Assembly: GCF_007558865.1 (NCBI RefSeq)
Contig: NZ_VLPK01000002.1
Coordinates: forward strand, 620,001 to 684,000
From: Mucilaginibacter corticis
GTDB lineage: Bacteria; Bacteroidota; Bacteroidia; Sphingobacteriales; Sphingobacteriaceae
Direction of reading: 5' to 3'
Length of the DNA: 64,000 nucleotides
Under the pieces are notes generated by a model, which saw only the letters and a list, made by a program, of their open reading frames with translations, was not told the origin of the DNA and ran no database searches. The translations under genes were made by a program, and so were the position numbers. Shown here piece after piece: positions 18,305-27,759 of this stretch. Numbering within the stretch: position 1 is the first letter of the stretch; each line of letters opens with the position of its first letter.

Positions 18305-19645
18305 ATGAACAAGAAATTTAAAGCCCTTACTTATATCGCTGCAGCAGCAGCACTGGTTTTTACCGCATGCACAAAACCACTTGAAGTTCCTACACCAACC
18401 CCAATCTCATCAGGATCTACCGGAACAACCGGAACCACAGGAAAGACTGGCTCAACTGCAACAACCGGTACGACCGGAACTACAGGAAAGACCGGGACAA
18501 CAGGATCTACCGGAGCAACAGGATCTACCGGAGCAACAACACCTCCAGTAGTAACCCCGCCAACCGGAAATACATATAACGTTGGTGATGGTAAAAATGC
18601 ACTTACCATAGATGGTAAAACAAAAAGCTACCCTGCAGGAAGTATTATCATTATTAAAGCAGGTACTTATACTGGCGCAATTACTGTTCAAAATTTAACA
18701 GGTGTTACCGTACAAGGTACGGGTGTTATATTAGATGGTCTGAACAAATCAACTGCCGGTCAATTCAATGCCCTTGACCTTGGTAATTTAACCAATGTTA
18801 CAATATCTGGTATCACTGTGCAAAATAGCAGTTACCGCGCGGTTAATATTGATTCACGCTTGGTAGGTGTAACTTTAACCCAAATGACTTATAGCAACTG
18901 CGAATCAGGGATAATGGGAGTTGGCGATCAAACAATTTGGGATAAAACAGACAATACTGTGTTCTTGTTAAACTTTACCATATCAAACAGTACCTTCAAC
19001 AATGTCGGTCCAAGTATGTTGGGCCCATACAGCGGCGGTATAAAAAATGGAAACGTTTACAGCCTTGTTAAGAACTTAACTATCAGCGGTAACAAATTTA
19101 CAGGCGCTGATGCAGGTGACCTGATACAATGTGAAGCTGTAGACAATTTCCAGATATTTAACAACACGATTACAAATATCAATCCGACTAATAATGGTGA
19201 TAACAGGTTGTTTATGATGATTGGTTACGGAGATGCATATAACAATACCTTTACCAATTATGAAGGACACGCTATTGGTATATGGCCTATAAGCTTCGGC
19301 ACAACTGTTAAAACCAGCCATATCCATAACAACACTTGTAAAAATTCAAGAAGATATTCAGCTTTTGAATATCAAGAGTTCACTGAACTTGCTATCTCAG
19401 GTACAACTGTAAAATCTGATCTGATTGTTGATAGTAACGTTGTTAGTAGCATTAACACAGATCATTGGACAGGATATCCAGGAACATTTATTGATAACTA
19501 TATGTTTGGTTATGTAGGTGGTCACGTAACTCTTACAAATAACAAAGGTTACAATTTCTATCCTGCACCTTTACTGGGTATATTATGGAACCTTGCCGCG
19601 CCTTTCCTTTCAAGCGGAAACACTTACAGTGCAACTGCACTTTAA
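18305..19645 (+). CDS. Beta-helix lipoprotein with a collagen-like Gly-X-Thr linker
   Basis: This 446-residue protein has a lipoprotein signal ending in VFTAC (lipidated C22), then a proline-rich spacer, then a collagen-like run of Gly-X-Thr triplets at about residues 37-78 (GTTGTTGKTGSTATTG and similar), then TPP repeats, and finally a right-handed parallel beta-helix domain (about 90-445) with recurrent N-rich turns such as NNTITNINPTNNGDNR. The helix domain closely matches the protein at 22925-24085, which lacks the lipid anchor and the collagen-like part. Beta-helix proteins in EPS loci are often lyases, epimerases or polymer-binding proteins; no catalytic triad was identified. The linker may hold the domain away from the membrane. 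Confidence 0.85.
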   Translation: MNKKFKALTYIAAAAALVFTACTKPLEVPTPTPISSGSTGTTGTTGKTGSTATTGTTGTTGKTGTTGSTGATGSTGATTPPVVTPPTGNTYNVGDGKNALTIDGKTKSYPAGSIIIIKAGTYTGAITVQNLTGVTVQGTGVILDGLNKSTAGQFNALDLGNLTNVTISGITVQNSSYRAVNIDSRLVGVTLTQMTYSNCESGIMGVGDQTIWDKTDNTVFLLNFTISNSTFNNVGPSMLGPYSGGIKNGNVYSLVKNLTISGNKFTGADAGDLIQCEAVDNFQIFNNTITNINPTNNGDNRLFMMIGYGDAYNNTFTNYEGHAIGIWPISFGTTVKTSHIHNNTCKNSRRYSAFEYQEFTELAISGTTVKSDLIVDSNVVSSINTDHWTGYPGTFIDNYMFGYVGGHVTLTNNKGYNFYPAPLLGILWNLAAPFLSSGNTYSATAL

Positions 19646-19675
19646 TAGCAGATTTAGTATAAAAGTTTATAATGT

Positions 19676-19707
19676 AAACGGCCTTGTGAATTTCACAAGG
19701 CCGTTTT
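19676..19707. terminator. Bidirectional intrinsic terminator
   Basis: A 14-bp perfect stem (AAACGGCCTTGTGA and complement) with a 3-base loop lies between two convergent genes, with a T-run to the right and an A-run to the left. It can end transcripts of the beta-helix gene and of the glycoside hydrolase coming from the right. Confidence 0.9.
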
Positions 19708-19720
19708 ATTGTTATAAGTA

Positions 19721-21307
19721 CTAATTAAGTATTTCTACAAAAATTGGCGTTTCTGTTACTTTAATTTTAAAAGCGGGCTTAGTAACATGAATAGTTTCAG
19801 ATCTCATCTGATTGGCGCCCGGCACCAAATAATTAATACGAATAGCAGAACTTTTGCCCGGATTTAAATTATAAAACGCTTCGCGGCCTTTTTCGTCAGG
19901 TACATATAATATATAGATGTCTTTATTGCCTTTGGTATAAATATCTACCACAGGATCGCTGCTGATAGTTTGTTTGTAGGAGTAAGCACCAAGTAACTTT
20001 TTAACCTGCAGAAAATAATCGGCAACAGGGCGCTTTTTATTATCTCTATCAATAAACCCTGATGATGAGTATTGAATAGGGTCATTGACGTTAACATCAT
20101 CCACCATATAAAAAAAAGACTTTTTTAGTTGATGCCGTGTATATAAAAATGCAGACCTTATCATCCAGTCGGCTTGCGTGATCAATACCGGTTTATTGCC
20201 TATTTTAATAGCTCGTTGCGGGCTTTTAGGATTAATGTCATATCCTGACTCAGTGATCCATACGGGCATGCTATTAGCGTATTTTTTTGACATTGCCACA
20301 AACGAATCAGCTACTTTTGCCGCAGTTGATAGTTCGGGGGCTTTGCCAACTGTTCTTTCGTCACCTTCAAGAACCGCGTCACAATTGTAAAAGTGATAGT
20401 TAATAATATCAAAGCATAGATCAACAGAACCATCTGCCTTAAGCCCTCTGTGCTTTCTGCACCAATTGATCATACCTACAACGTAGTTAGGCGTAGGCGC
20501 CGAGAGCCCTGACATTACAACTACCATAGTTGGATCGGCTGATTTTATACCCACGTTTTTACCTAACCGGCCTTTGTCCCCATCGTAAAATGCTGATAGA
20601 TTAGCCGCGTATTGCTCGGCGCTTTGCTGGATGCCGGGGCCTAACCAGTCTTTATCAACTTCATTTCCACATTCAATATAATGCACGTAGCCTAAACCAA
20701 CTTTTATGTCATTAGCCTCGTCGTGCGGCCAACGTGGCGTTTGGGAAACATCTACCAGTTTTCTGTCGATAATTTTATTATTGCCATACCTGGCCGCAAA
20801 TTGAAACGCGGCTTTAGCCTGGTATAGATAAGAGCGGGGATTTAATCGGTCTGAACCATACGGAACAGGTACAACATCAGCGCTTTGCTTGTCCTTAGGA
20901 TAAGTGTTTGCCAGCCAAGCCGGGGTGTTTTTTAAGCAGGCTAATACTTCTATGTTATTTTCTTTACACGCGAGATAAACGCTATCATAATTAAAACCGC
21001 CCGAATGCGTGGGATTAAAGGTATATACCCCCTTTTCAGATTCTATTCGTTCCCAGTCCATATAATGTCTGAATCCGGTAAACGACCGCATGTTTTCAAG
21101 CTGTTTTTTATTTACCCTGCTGCCGGATTTATCAAGAAAATCCCACTCAAAACCATTAATTCCTAAAAAATCATCGAAAGTGGGGCTGTTGTTCTGGACT
21201 ACATTCAGCTTAATGTTTTCTTTAATGGTATGATTATGTTTTTGGGCACATGCTAAACCAAATAAAACGTAACCTATCACTATTGTTTGAATGAATAATT
21301 TTAACAT
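19721..21307 (-). CDS. Glycoside hydrolase, clan GH-A-like lipoprotein (probable polysaccharide depolymerase)
   Basis: The start at 21307 is preferred over the in-frame ATG at 21367 because it gives a clean lipoprotein signal (MLKLFIQTIVIGYVLFGLAC, lipidated C20) and a 528-residue protein. The fold looks like a (beta/alpha)8 clan-A hydrolase. E216 in IECGNE fits the acid/base residue after an asparagine, and E353 in WITESGYD fits the nucleophile, about 137 residues apart. The overall pattern recalls GH39-like or cellulase-like families, but the exact family is not certain. Placed in an EPS locus and lipid-anchored, it may trim or release the polymer. It is convergent with the beta-helix lipoprotein gene. 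Confidence 0.78.
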   Translation of the reverse strand: MLKLFIQTIVIGYVLFGLACAQKHNHTIKENIKLNVVQNNSPTFDDFLGINGFEWDFLDKSGSRVNKKQLENMRSFTGFRHYMDWERIESEKGVYTFNPTHSGGFNYDSVYLACKENNIEVLACLKNTPAWLANTYPKDKQSADVVPVPYGSDRLNPRSYLYQAKAAFQFAARYGNNKIIDRKLVDVSQTPRWPHDEANDIKVGLGYVHYIECGNEVDKDWLGPGIQQSAEQYAANLSAFYDGDKGRLGKNVGIKSADPTMVVVMSGLSAPTPNYVVGMINWCRKHRGLKADGSVDLCFDIINYHFYNCDAVLEGDERTVGKAPELSTAAKVADSFVAMSKKYANSMPVWITESGYDINPKSPQRAIKIGNKPVLITQADWMIRSAFLYTRHQLKKSFFYMVDDVNVNDPIQYSSSGFIDRDNKKRPVADYFLQVKKLLGAYSYKQTISSDPVVDIYTKGNKDIYILYVPDEKGREAFYNLNPGKSSAIRINYLVPGANQMRSETIHVTKPAFKIKVTETPIFVEILN

Positions 21308-21748
21308 ACAGATCGAATTTGAATTTGAAGTAGCGTGGTTTTGTTGAAAACCCATAGTAACCATCAATTAACAATCCAATGCTAACATTCCCCGCTTTGT
21401 TAAATAGCCAATAGCAACTAATGGTAAAAGTATAAAAATTTATTTTTATACTTGAATACATTGTTATCTGATAAAAGTGGGGTAATTAATGTTTTTGGGT
21501 GTTTGCTTCGGACAAAATTATTTGACTGATATGATCCGAAAACAAAATTATATCTTCGGTTGAAAAAGATATCTAGCCAATCATATTTGGAAAGTTTATG
21601 TAATTTTAGTTGCGCCAATAAGGGGCTTAATGCCCAGTTTTGGGCGGACTAGGTGTACGTTACAGGTCAGTAAATTGATAGCTAAATATTGTACTAACAA
21701 TTAGAAACAAACTACAAAAGCGTACTAAAAAGATTAAACAAATTTAAA
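21308..21748. other. 441-base divergent intergenic region
   Basis: It separates the glycoside hydrolase gene (minus strand) from the acyltransferase gene (plus strand). No gene is seen. A hairpin at 21428-21453 has 11-bp arms (AAGTATAAAAA and complement) and a TTTA loop. The rest is AT-rich and presumably contains both promoters. Confidence 0.55.
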
Positions 21749-22753
21749 ATGAACAGAAAAAATGGAATTGATTTATTTAGGCTTGTTGCATCTTTTTTTA
21801 TAATCTGCCTGCATACCAGTTACGGAAACTTAAATAAGGAAATTGTTGATGATCTGCGATTACTTTCACGGTGGGCTTTACCATTCTTTTTTATAACGAC
21901 AGGTTTTTTTCTTGGCTATAAAATTGAAAATAATACACTTGATTTTAAAAATATCCAGAAGAATGTAAGCCTGTTAATTTCAATTCTGATTATTTCAAGC
22001 ATAGTTTGTTTGCCAATAGATATTGTAAAAGGGAACATGTCAATTGGCGTTTCAAATATATTAACGGGTCTCCATGCTCATTTATGGTTTATCGGTTCAC
22101 TATTGATTGGGTATATTTTTATTTGGTATTTATTTTTTATCAAAAGGAATAACTACCTGCCTTACATATCCATCGGCATATTGCTCCTTGCGCTTTTTTC
22201 AGATTCCTACGACCAGGTATTTGGTAAAAATATCGATTTTGAGTTGGCCAGATTTTTATTGTCTATTCCATTGATGTACATAGGGATCATTCTTGCGAAA
22301 AAAGAAAATGTCTTTAATTCAATCAGTAATATATTATTAATAGGATTGGTTATTGCGGGCATAGCCATTCAATTTATTGAAGCACAATTGCTATTTAAGT
22401 ATTTCAATTATGATAAGTTTAATCATCAATTTTTATTGGGCACAATTATAATTGCTATCCCATTGTTTATTTTAAGCACAAAAATAAATACGGAAGAAAA
22501 TGTCCTCACAAAATGGGGAAAGGAATACTCGCTGTTTGTTTACTTGTACCATCCTCTTACGCTTGCAGTTATGACTGTGATATTTAAATTTACGCCTAAC
22601 AGTTTTGATTTTATAAGATGGTTTTCTCCTGTTATCGCGTTTACTTTAACATTAACGTTTTCCATCATTTTGAATAAGTTTTTCCCTAAAATTTACAATA
22701 TTATGAACGGGAACATTGCAAATAAAACTGCCTTAAATTCACTTCCGCATTAG
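21749..22753 (+). CDS. Membrane acyltransferase, AT3 family
   Basis: This 334-residue protein has about ten hydrophobic segments and opens with the AT3 pattern RKNGIDLFRLVASFFIICLH, where the histidine at the end of the first helix is the conserved catalytic residue. Members of this family (OafA, WcaH-type, succinyl or acetyl transferases) move acyl groups to sugar hydroxyls at the inner membrane. In this locus it probably O-acylates the EPS repeat unit. A second AT3 gene is at 60780-61946. No neighbour is close enough to be in an operon with it, except possibly the beta-helix gene that follows after about 170 bases. Confidence 0.88.
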   Translation: MNRKNGIDLFRLVASFFIICLHTSYGNLNKEIVDDLRLLSRWALPFFFITTGFFLGYKIENNTLDFKNIQKNVSLLISILIISSIVCLPIDIVKGNMSIGVSNILTGLHAHLWFIGSLLIGYIFIWYLFFIKRNNYLPYISIGILLLALFSDSYDQVFGKNIDFELARFLLSIPLMYIGIILAKKENVFNSISNILLIGLVIAGIAIQFIEAQLLFKYFNYDKFNHQFLLGTIIIAIPLFILSTKINTEENVLTKWGKEYSLFVYLYHPLTLAVMTVIFKFTPNSFDFIRWFSPVIAFTLTLTFSIILNKFFPKIYNIMNGNIANKTALNSLPH

Positions 22754-22924
22754 TGGGTGCAAGCGTAAAACTTGCATTGGTTGATGCTAAGATTTGTTAG
22801 TAAGATTTTGTTGAGCTGTTATTTGTTGGATTTTGCATTGCACGATATTATAATATCTTTGTCACAGGCACGTACGCGGAGTTTGTAGATGGTTCTGTAT
22901 TCGCATTGCGGCCGTGTAGCATTA

Positions 22925-24085
22925 ATGAAAAAAACTATTCTTGTCTTAATAACAGCCTTTATTGGGTATATCGCAAAGGCTCAAACAAAACTTTCTGCAG
23001 ATATAGCCGCAAATACAATTGTTTTAGGTAGCGGCGAGGGTTTTTTAATAATTGATGGTGCAAATAATAGATATGCTCCGGGTACACGTATAATTGTTAA
23101 GCCTGGTATTTATACCAACGGACTAATTGTTCAAAATCTTAAAGACGTTATTATAAGTGGGAAAGACGTAACAGTTGATGGGCTTTCACAAACAGCAGAA
23201 GGGTTTAATAGCTGCCTTAACTTAGGTAATCTTAATAATGTTAAAATTACCGGTTTTACTACACAAAATAATGGGTACAGAATGCTCAATATCAACTCGC
23301 GGCTGGTAGGGGTGACGTTAGATAGCCTAAGTTTTATTAATTGCTCACAGGGCATATATGTTAACAATAGTAACAAACTAATATGGGATGGTACCGAAAA
23401 GACAGTAAATCTGCTGAACTTTAAAATTACCAACTCAGAATTTATTAATTGCGGTACAAATGAACTGGGTGGAGGTATAGAACATGGTTATGTTTATAAC
23501 CTGGTGAAAAATGTAGTGATCAGCAACAATATATTTACCGGGGGTAATCCCGGAGATTTAATTGCCTGTAAGGCTGTTGACGGTTTTAAGGTGTTTAATA
23601 ATACCATTGATGGTGTTAATCCTACCACTAATGGTGATAACAGGTTAATAATGATGACGGGTAATGGCGATGCGTACAATAATAAATTTACTAACTATGA
23701 AGGGCATGCTATTGCCGTTTGGCCTGTAAGTTTTGGTAAAGTTGTTAAAACCAGTCATTTTTATAATAATGTGTGTATTGGTTCCAGAAGATACGCCGCT
23801 TTTGAGTTTCAGGAATTTAAAGAATTTGCCATCCATGGCATAACTACAAAGTCAGATCTGATTGTAAATAATAACGTTTGCGGCGATATCAATACCGACC
23901 ACTGGACCGGGTACCCGGGTACATTTATTGATAATTACCAGTTTGGTTATATGGGAGGAAAAGTTACGCTTACTAACAATAAAGGTTTTAACTTTTTCCC
24001 GGTCCCAACAAATAACGTATATTGGAATTTGGCTAAACCATCTGTAGTGCACGGTAATGTTTACACTGCTGAGCAATCTAAATAA
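22925..24085 (+). CDS. Secreted beta-helix protein, paralogue of 18305-19645
   Basis: The start at 22925 is chosen over the in-frame ATG at 22889 because it gives a normal signal peptide (MKKTILVLITAFIGYIAKAQ). The 386-residue protein is a right-handed parallel beta-helix and matches the lipoprotein at 18305-19645 along the whole domain, for example DHWTGYPGTFIDNY and LTNNKGFNFFPVP near the end. It lacks a lipobox and the collagen-like linker, so it should be free in the periplasm or secreted. It stands before the long leader of the EPS assembly operon. Possible roles are polymer lyase, epimerase or binding protein; catalytic residues were not recognised. Confidence 0.83.
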   Translation: MKKTILVLITAFIGYIAKAQTKLSADIAANTIVLGSGEGFLIIDGANNRYAPGTRIIVKPGIYTNGLIVQNLKDVIISGKDVTVDGLSQTAEGFNSCLNLGNLNNVKITGFTTQNNGYRMLNINSRLVGVTLDSLSFINCSQGIYVNNSNKLIWDGTEKTVNLLNFKITNSEFINCGTNELGGGIEHGYVYNLVKNVVISNNIFTGGNPGDLIACKAVDGFKVFNNTIDGVNPTTNGDNRLIMMTGNGDAYNNKFTNYEGHAIAVWPVSFGKVVKTSHFYNNVCIGSRRYAAFEFQEFKEFAIHGITTKSDLIVNNNVCGDINTDHWTGYPGTFIDNYQFGYMGGKVTLTNNKGFNFFPVPTNNVYWNLAKPSVVHGNVYTAEQSK

Positions 24086-24822
24086 CCATTAAATTCGTAA
24101 TTCTTAATAATTTAAAATTAGTGCTATGTATTTAACAACTATATGTTGTTAACAAAATTAACTAATGTAATAAAATTAATTAAGACAAAATTCTTTAATT
24201 TACTGTATGTTAATTTATTGAACAGGTGGGTGTATATTGTGGAAGTATTTCTATAAGCAGTGTAACATAATACACAATATATATTAAGCCAATAGTTAAT
24301 TTATATATATAATGTTAATGGCATATTAATAGTAAACGTATACCTTAGATTTTAGTTGCGGGTATTGAGTTTTGGATGTCTATCTTGCCGAAATCATACA
24401 TGAAACGAGGATGTATATTAAAATATGCAATAAATCTGAATTTTGGAATAAATAATGATAATTTAGAACTATAAAATAAAGGTTTTTTATAAATTTATCA
24501 GGTTTGTTATGTTGGCAGGGAAATAAGATATTTGAGATATTTTTCTATTTTTGTGTGGGTAATAATATTTCGATATATATAACTGAATTATATAGTTGGT
24601 AATCAAGTAAATAAAAATTGTATATAGATAATTTATGCAAGTTATAGTTAAATCAAATAAAACATTTACCAGATTACATAGCCGGGATTAAACAATCAGC
24701 AAACATAAATTGTAACAATCAACTTAAAGGCTTGATATAATTAAGCCGGCTGGGAAAAATAGCGTTAACTTTAAAAAATATAATTATTGCACACTAAATT
24801 AAATCATTAAACTATTAATCAA
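24086..24822. other. 737-base AT-rich region before the EPS assembly operon
   Basis: No gene is seen on either strand. A match to the Bacteroidota -7 element TAnnTTTG (TATTTTTG) is at 24546-24553, without a clear -33 partner. A small hairpin (GGCTTGAT, loop ATA, ATTAAGCC) is at 24729-24747, about 75 bases before the first gene. The length suggests an untranslated leader or several promoters. Confidence 0.5.
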
Positions 24823-25518
24823 ATGAAAAAATTATACCCGGTACTCTTCTTATTAGTAACCCTGTTAAGTTTTAAGGCGTCTGCACAAGAAACCGTAATG
24901 AGTGAAATAAATTATACTTTTTTAGAGAAATGTATACAATCTGCTAAAGATCATTACATCAGGCGTAAAATATTTGGTTTAAGGGCGCAAGATGCTCACC
25001 TTAATATTTCAACAAGCACTATTTCTTATTTAGATATTTTTACTGCTTCATATTTTTACAGGCCAAATGATAAACCGGTAATTGCCGGCGACGGTCTTAC
25101 AACAGCAAACCCATACTCAGTAAACGGCTTTCAATTCGGTGGAACTATAAATATTGGACAATATCTTCAAAAACCATTTTTGGTTAAAAAAGCGAAATAT
25201 GAATATCAGATTGCTGAATTAGAAGCTCAGGAATATGATAAAACTTTAGCTACAGAAGTTAAGACTAACTATTACAATTATATACAGCAGCTAAGCCAGC
25301 TTAAGCTAACCAATCAAAGTGTACAGGATACTAAAAGTATAGCTGAAACTACAAGAAATAAATTTCAAAAAGGCGAAGCTACTTTAGATGTATATAACCA
25401 ATCAAGAGCCGCTGAAGCTGCAGCAGAAAGCACAAAAATACAGGCCGAAATTGCTTACTTAAAAGCAAAAGATGCTTTGGAAGATATTATAGGTGTCAAG
25501 CTTACGGAAATTAAATAA
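24823..25518 (+). CDS. Half-size TolC-like outer-membrane protein
   Basis: This 231-residue protein has a signal peptide (cleavage near ASA-Q) and one TolC-type repeat: a short beta region, VNGFQFGGTINIGQYLQKP, and long helices such as YNQSRAAEAAAESTKIQAE. Ordinary TolC proteins have two repeats and about 430 residues, so this is about half size; the stop codon is clean and no second half or frameshift follows. It is the first gene of the EPS assembly operon, 34 bases before the Wzc-like gene. It may assemble as a higher oligomer or act as a periplasmic partner of the co-polymerase. No Wza-type exporter is in the window, so it could have that role; this is inference. Confidence 0.75.
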   Translation: MKKLYPVLFLLVTLLSFKASAQETVMSEINYTFLEKCIQSAKDHYIRRKIFGLRAQDAHLNISTSTISYLDIFTASYFYRPNDKPVIAGDGLTTANPYSVNGFQFGGTINIGQYLQKPFLVKKAKYEYQIAELEAQEYDKTLATEVKTNYYNYIQQLSQLKLTNQSVQDTKSIAETTRNKFQKGEATLDVYNQSRAAEAAAESTKIQAEIAYLKAKDALEDIIGVKLTEIK

Positions 25519-25552
25519 AAAGCCGACTACCTGAAAACATAGTACTATATAA

Positions 25553-27688
25553 ATGGATATAAAAGCGTTTCTAAAAGTTATAAGCCGGTACAAGTGGATA
25601 GTGATTTTGGTACCAATTATTGTTGTAACCATTACCTATTTTTTGGTTCAGAATTTACCCAAACAATACAGCTCAGAATCACAAATAGCAACGGGGCTGC
25701 TTGATCCTTCCAAGAAAGTAATTTCCAGCGAAACTGTTGACTTGTTTAAGACAAGCCAACAGTTTAATACTATGATGGAAAAGCTGAAATCTAAAAAGCT
25801 GATCAATCTGCTTGCCTATAACTTAATTATTCATGAGTTAGAAAATCCGCAAAAAGCATTTAAAAAGTATAAAAGCGAACAATTAGACTCGTTGCGTCCT
25901 GAAAATAAAGTACAGGTTATTAAAATTTTAAAGAGAAAACTTGATAACAGCGAAATTTTAACGGTTTTAGATAATAATGGCCCTTTCAGATTGTATGACC
26001 TTGTTGAATCAATGGGATATGGGGAGAACGGATTTGGAAAAGCCTTAGATATTAGCCATACCGAAAATAGTGATGATATTAATATAAAATATACATCGCC
26101 AAACCCTGATCTGTCTGCATATGTGGTAAACACCCTGGCATCTGAATTTATTAGCAGTTACAGCACTGATGTAAACACCAATCAAAACAGATCACTTACC
26201 CAGCTTGACTCTGTGCTAAAAAGTAAAGAGGCTGTAATGATCCAAAAGAATGCCGACTTAGCGGATTTTAAAAAGAACAAAGGCGTACTTAATCTTACAG
26301 GAGAGTCGACTAATCTAAACGGACAAATTACAAATCTTGAAATTGATAAAACAACACAACAAAAAGTAATTGACGGCAGCACTGCACAGTTGCTGATTAT
26401 TGCAAGAAAACTTAATGGTGGCAGTGATGCTGATCTGGGTAATAATGGCAGGTCAAGCAGCACAGATATAATTAATTTGCAAAATCAATTAAGGATAGCC
26501 AGTAATACCCTGGTTGATAATGGATTCAAACCTGCCGATCAAAGACGTGTAGATTCTTTACGACGGTTACTTAGCAGCAAAAGTTCTCAAAATAATGATG
26601 ACAACGTTATTGATCCAAGAATAAATAAAACAGCTTTACTTACTCAAAAAACCAATCTTGAGCTTGGCATATCACAAGCCAGAGCCAGTTTACAAGCAAT
26701 AAATTCGCAATTAAATTCATTAAAGGCCCAATACAAAGGTATGGTGCCGTATGATGCTGATATTGCCCAAAAACAGAATGACGCAGATTTTGCTACTAAA
26801 GATTACCAAACCTTTTTAGTAACCTATAATCAAAACAAAACGGATATTAACACCGGTTTTCATTTAACAATTGAGCAGTACGGTTTGCCGGGCGCGCCTG
26901 AGCCATCTAAACGAGCAATTATACTGGCCGGATCAGGCATTGGAAGTGTTGTTTTGTGCCTGGCTTTTCTATTCGTCATATTTGTATCTGATAACTCTAT
27001 TAATGATGTCCGTCATCTCGAAAAAGCGGTCAAATCAAAGGCCGTTGGTACCTTAAATATGATCACTGGTAAAGAGAAGAATATAAGGGATATATGGGAT
27101 GATAATGAAGATAAAACTTATGCCGTATACCGTGATCTGCTCAGGTCGCTAAGGTTTGAAATTAGCAACAAACTTGACGAGGATGATAGCAAAATATTAG
27201 GTATTACAAGTTTGATTAATGGCGAAGGAAAAACTTTAATTGCACATAGTCTTGCCTACGCGTTTGCAATGACAGGCAAAAAAATCTTATTGATTGCTGA
27301 TGACTTCCCAATGGCAAAATCAGAAAGTACTGAACTTGTTACCGGCCAAAATTTCCAAACATTTTTAGTAAAGAAAGAGATCCAGACTGAAGATCTGATT
27401 ACTGTTATGAATAAAAATATGGCTCAAAACTCTCTTTTAGAGATGCATAATATTAAGAGCCTTAAAATTGGTTTTGAAGTACTCAGGAAAGAATTTGATA
27501 TCATTATTATAGATGTTAATAGCCTGCATAATTTGAATATTGCTAAAGAATGGCTATTGTTTACCGAAAAAAATATAGCAGTATTTGAAGCGGGCCGCAC
27601 TATTAAAGAAAACGATCTGGCATTTGTAAAGTATATTAAGGAGCAACCAGGTTTTATTGGATGGATCCTTAATAAATTCAAGGTTTAA
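25553..27688 (+). CDS. Wzz/Wzc-like polysaccharide co-polymerase with degenerate kinase domain
   Basis: This 711-residue protein has an N-terminal Wzz domain with a first membrane helix (about 15-32), a long coiled-coil periplasmic part (about 210-440), a second membrane helix near 455-475, and a cytoplasmic P-loop domain. Walker A is recognisable (NGEGKT), but Walker A' reads LLIADDFP and Walker B reads IIIDVNSL, unlike the normal DxDxR and IIDTPP patterns. There is no tyrosine cluster at the C-terminus. It should control chain length together with the polymerase encoded next, but tyrosine autophosphorylation of the usual kind looks lost. Second gene of the assembly operon. Confidence 0.86.
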   Translation: MDIKAFLKVISRYKWIVILVPIIVVTITYFLVQNLPKQYSSESQIATGLLDPSKKVISSETVDLFKTSQQFNTMMEKLKSKKLINLLAYNLIIHELENPQKAFKKYKSEQLDSLRPENKVQVIKILKRKLDNSEILTVLDNNGPFRLYDLVESMGYGENGFGKALDISHTENSDDINIKYTSPNPDLSAYVVNTLASEFISSYSTDVNTNQNRSLTQLDSVLKSKEAVMIQKNADLADFKKNKGVLNLTGESTNLNGQITNLEIDKTTQQKVIDGSTAQLLIIARKLNGGSDADLGNNGRSSSTDIINLQNQLRIASNTLVDNGFKPADQRRVDSLRRLLSSKSSQNNDDNVIDPRINKTALLTQKTNLELGISQARASLQAINSQLNSLKAQYKGMVPYDADIAQKQNDADFATKDYQTFLVTYNQNKTDINTGFHLTIEQYGLPGAPEPSKRAIILAGSGIGSVVLCLAFLFVIFVSDNSINDVRHLEKAVKSKAVGTLNMITGKEKNIRDIWDDNEDKTYAVYRDLLRSLRFEISNKLDEDDSKILGITSLINGEGKTLIAHSLAYAFAMTGKKILLIADDFPMAKSESTELVTGQNFQTFLVKKEIQTEDLITVMNKNMAQNSLLEMHNIKSLKIGFEVLRKEFDIIIIDVNSLHNLNIAKEWLLFTEKNIAVFEAGRTIKENDLAFVKYIKEQPGFIGWILNKFKV

Positions 27689-27759
27689 CATAACAACCTC
27701 AAATAGCATATTGAATATAATTTGAAGTCCCTTGTTTTGATATTAGCGATGATAATGGT

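Noticed and set aside
18410..18540. Short GC-richer repeats that could suggest a CRISPR or minisatellite.
   Set aside because: The repeats keep the reading frame and code for Gly-X-Thr triplets; there are no unique spacers.
24823..25518. Possible frameshifted full-length TolC gene.
   Set aside because: The 34 bases to the next gene leave no room for a second half, and the frame ends cleanly after a complete helix.
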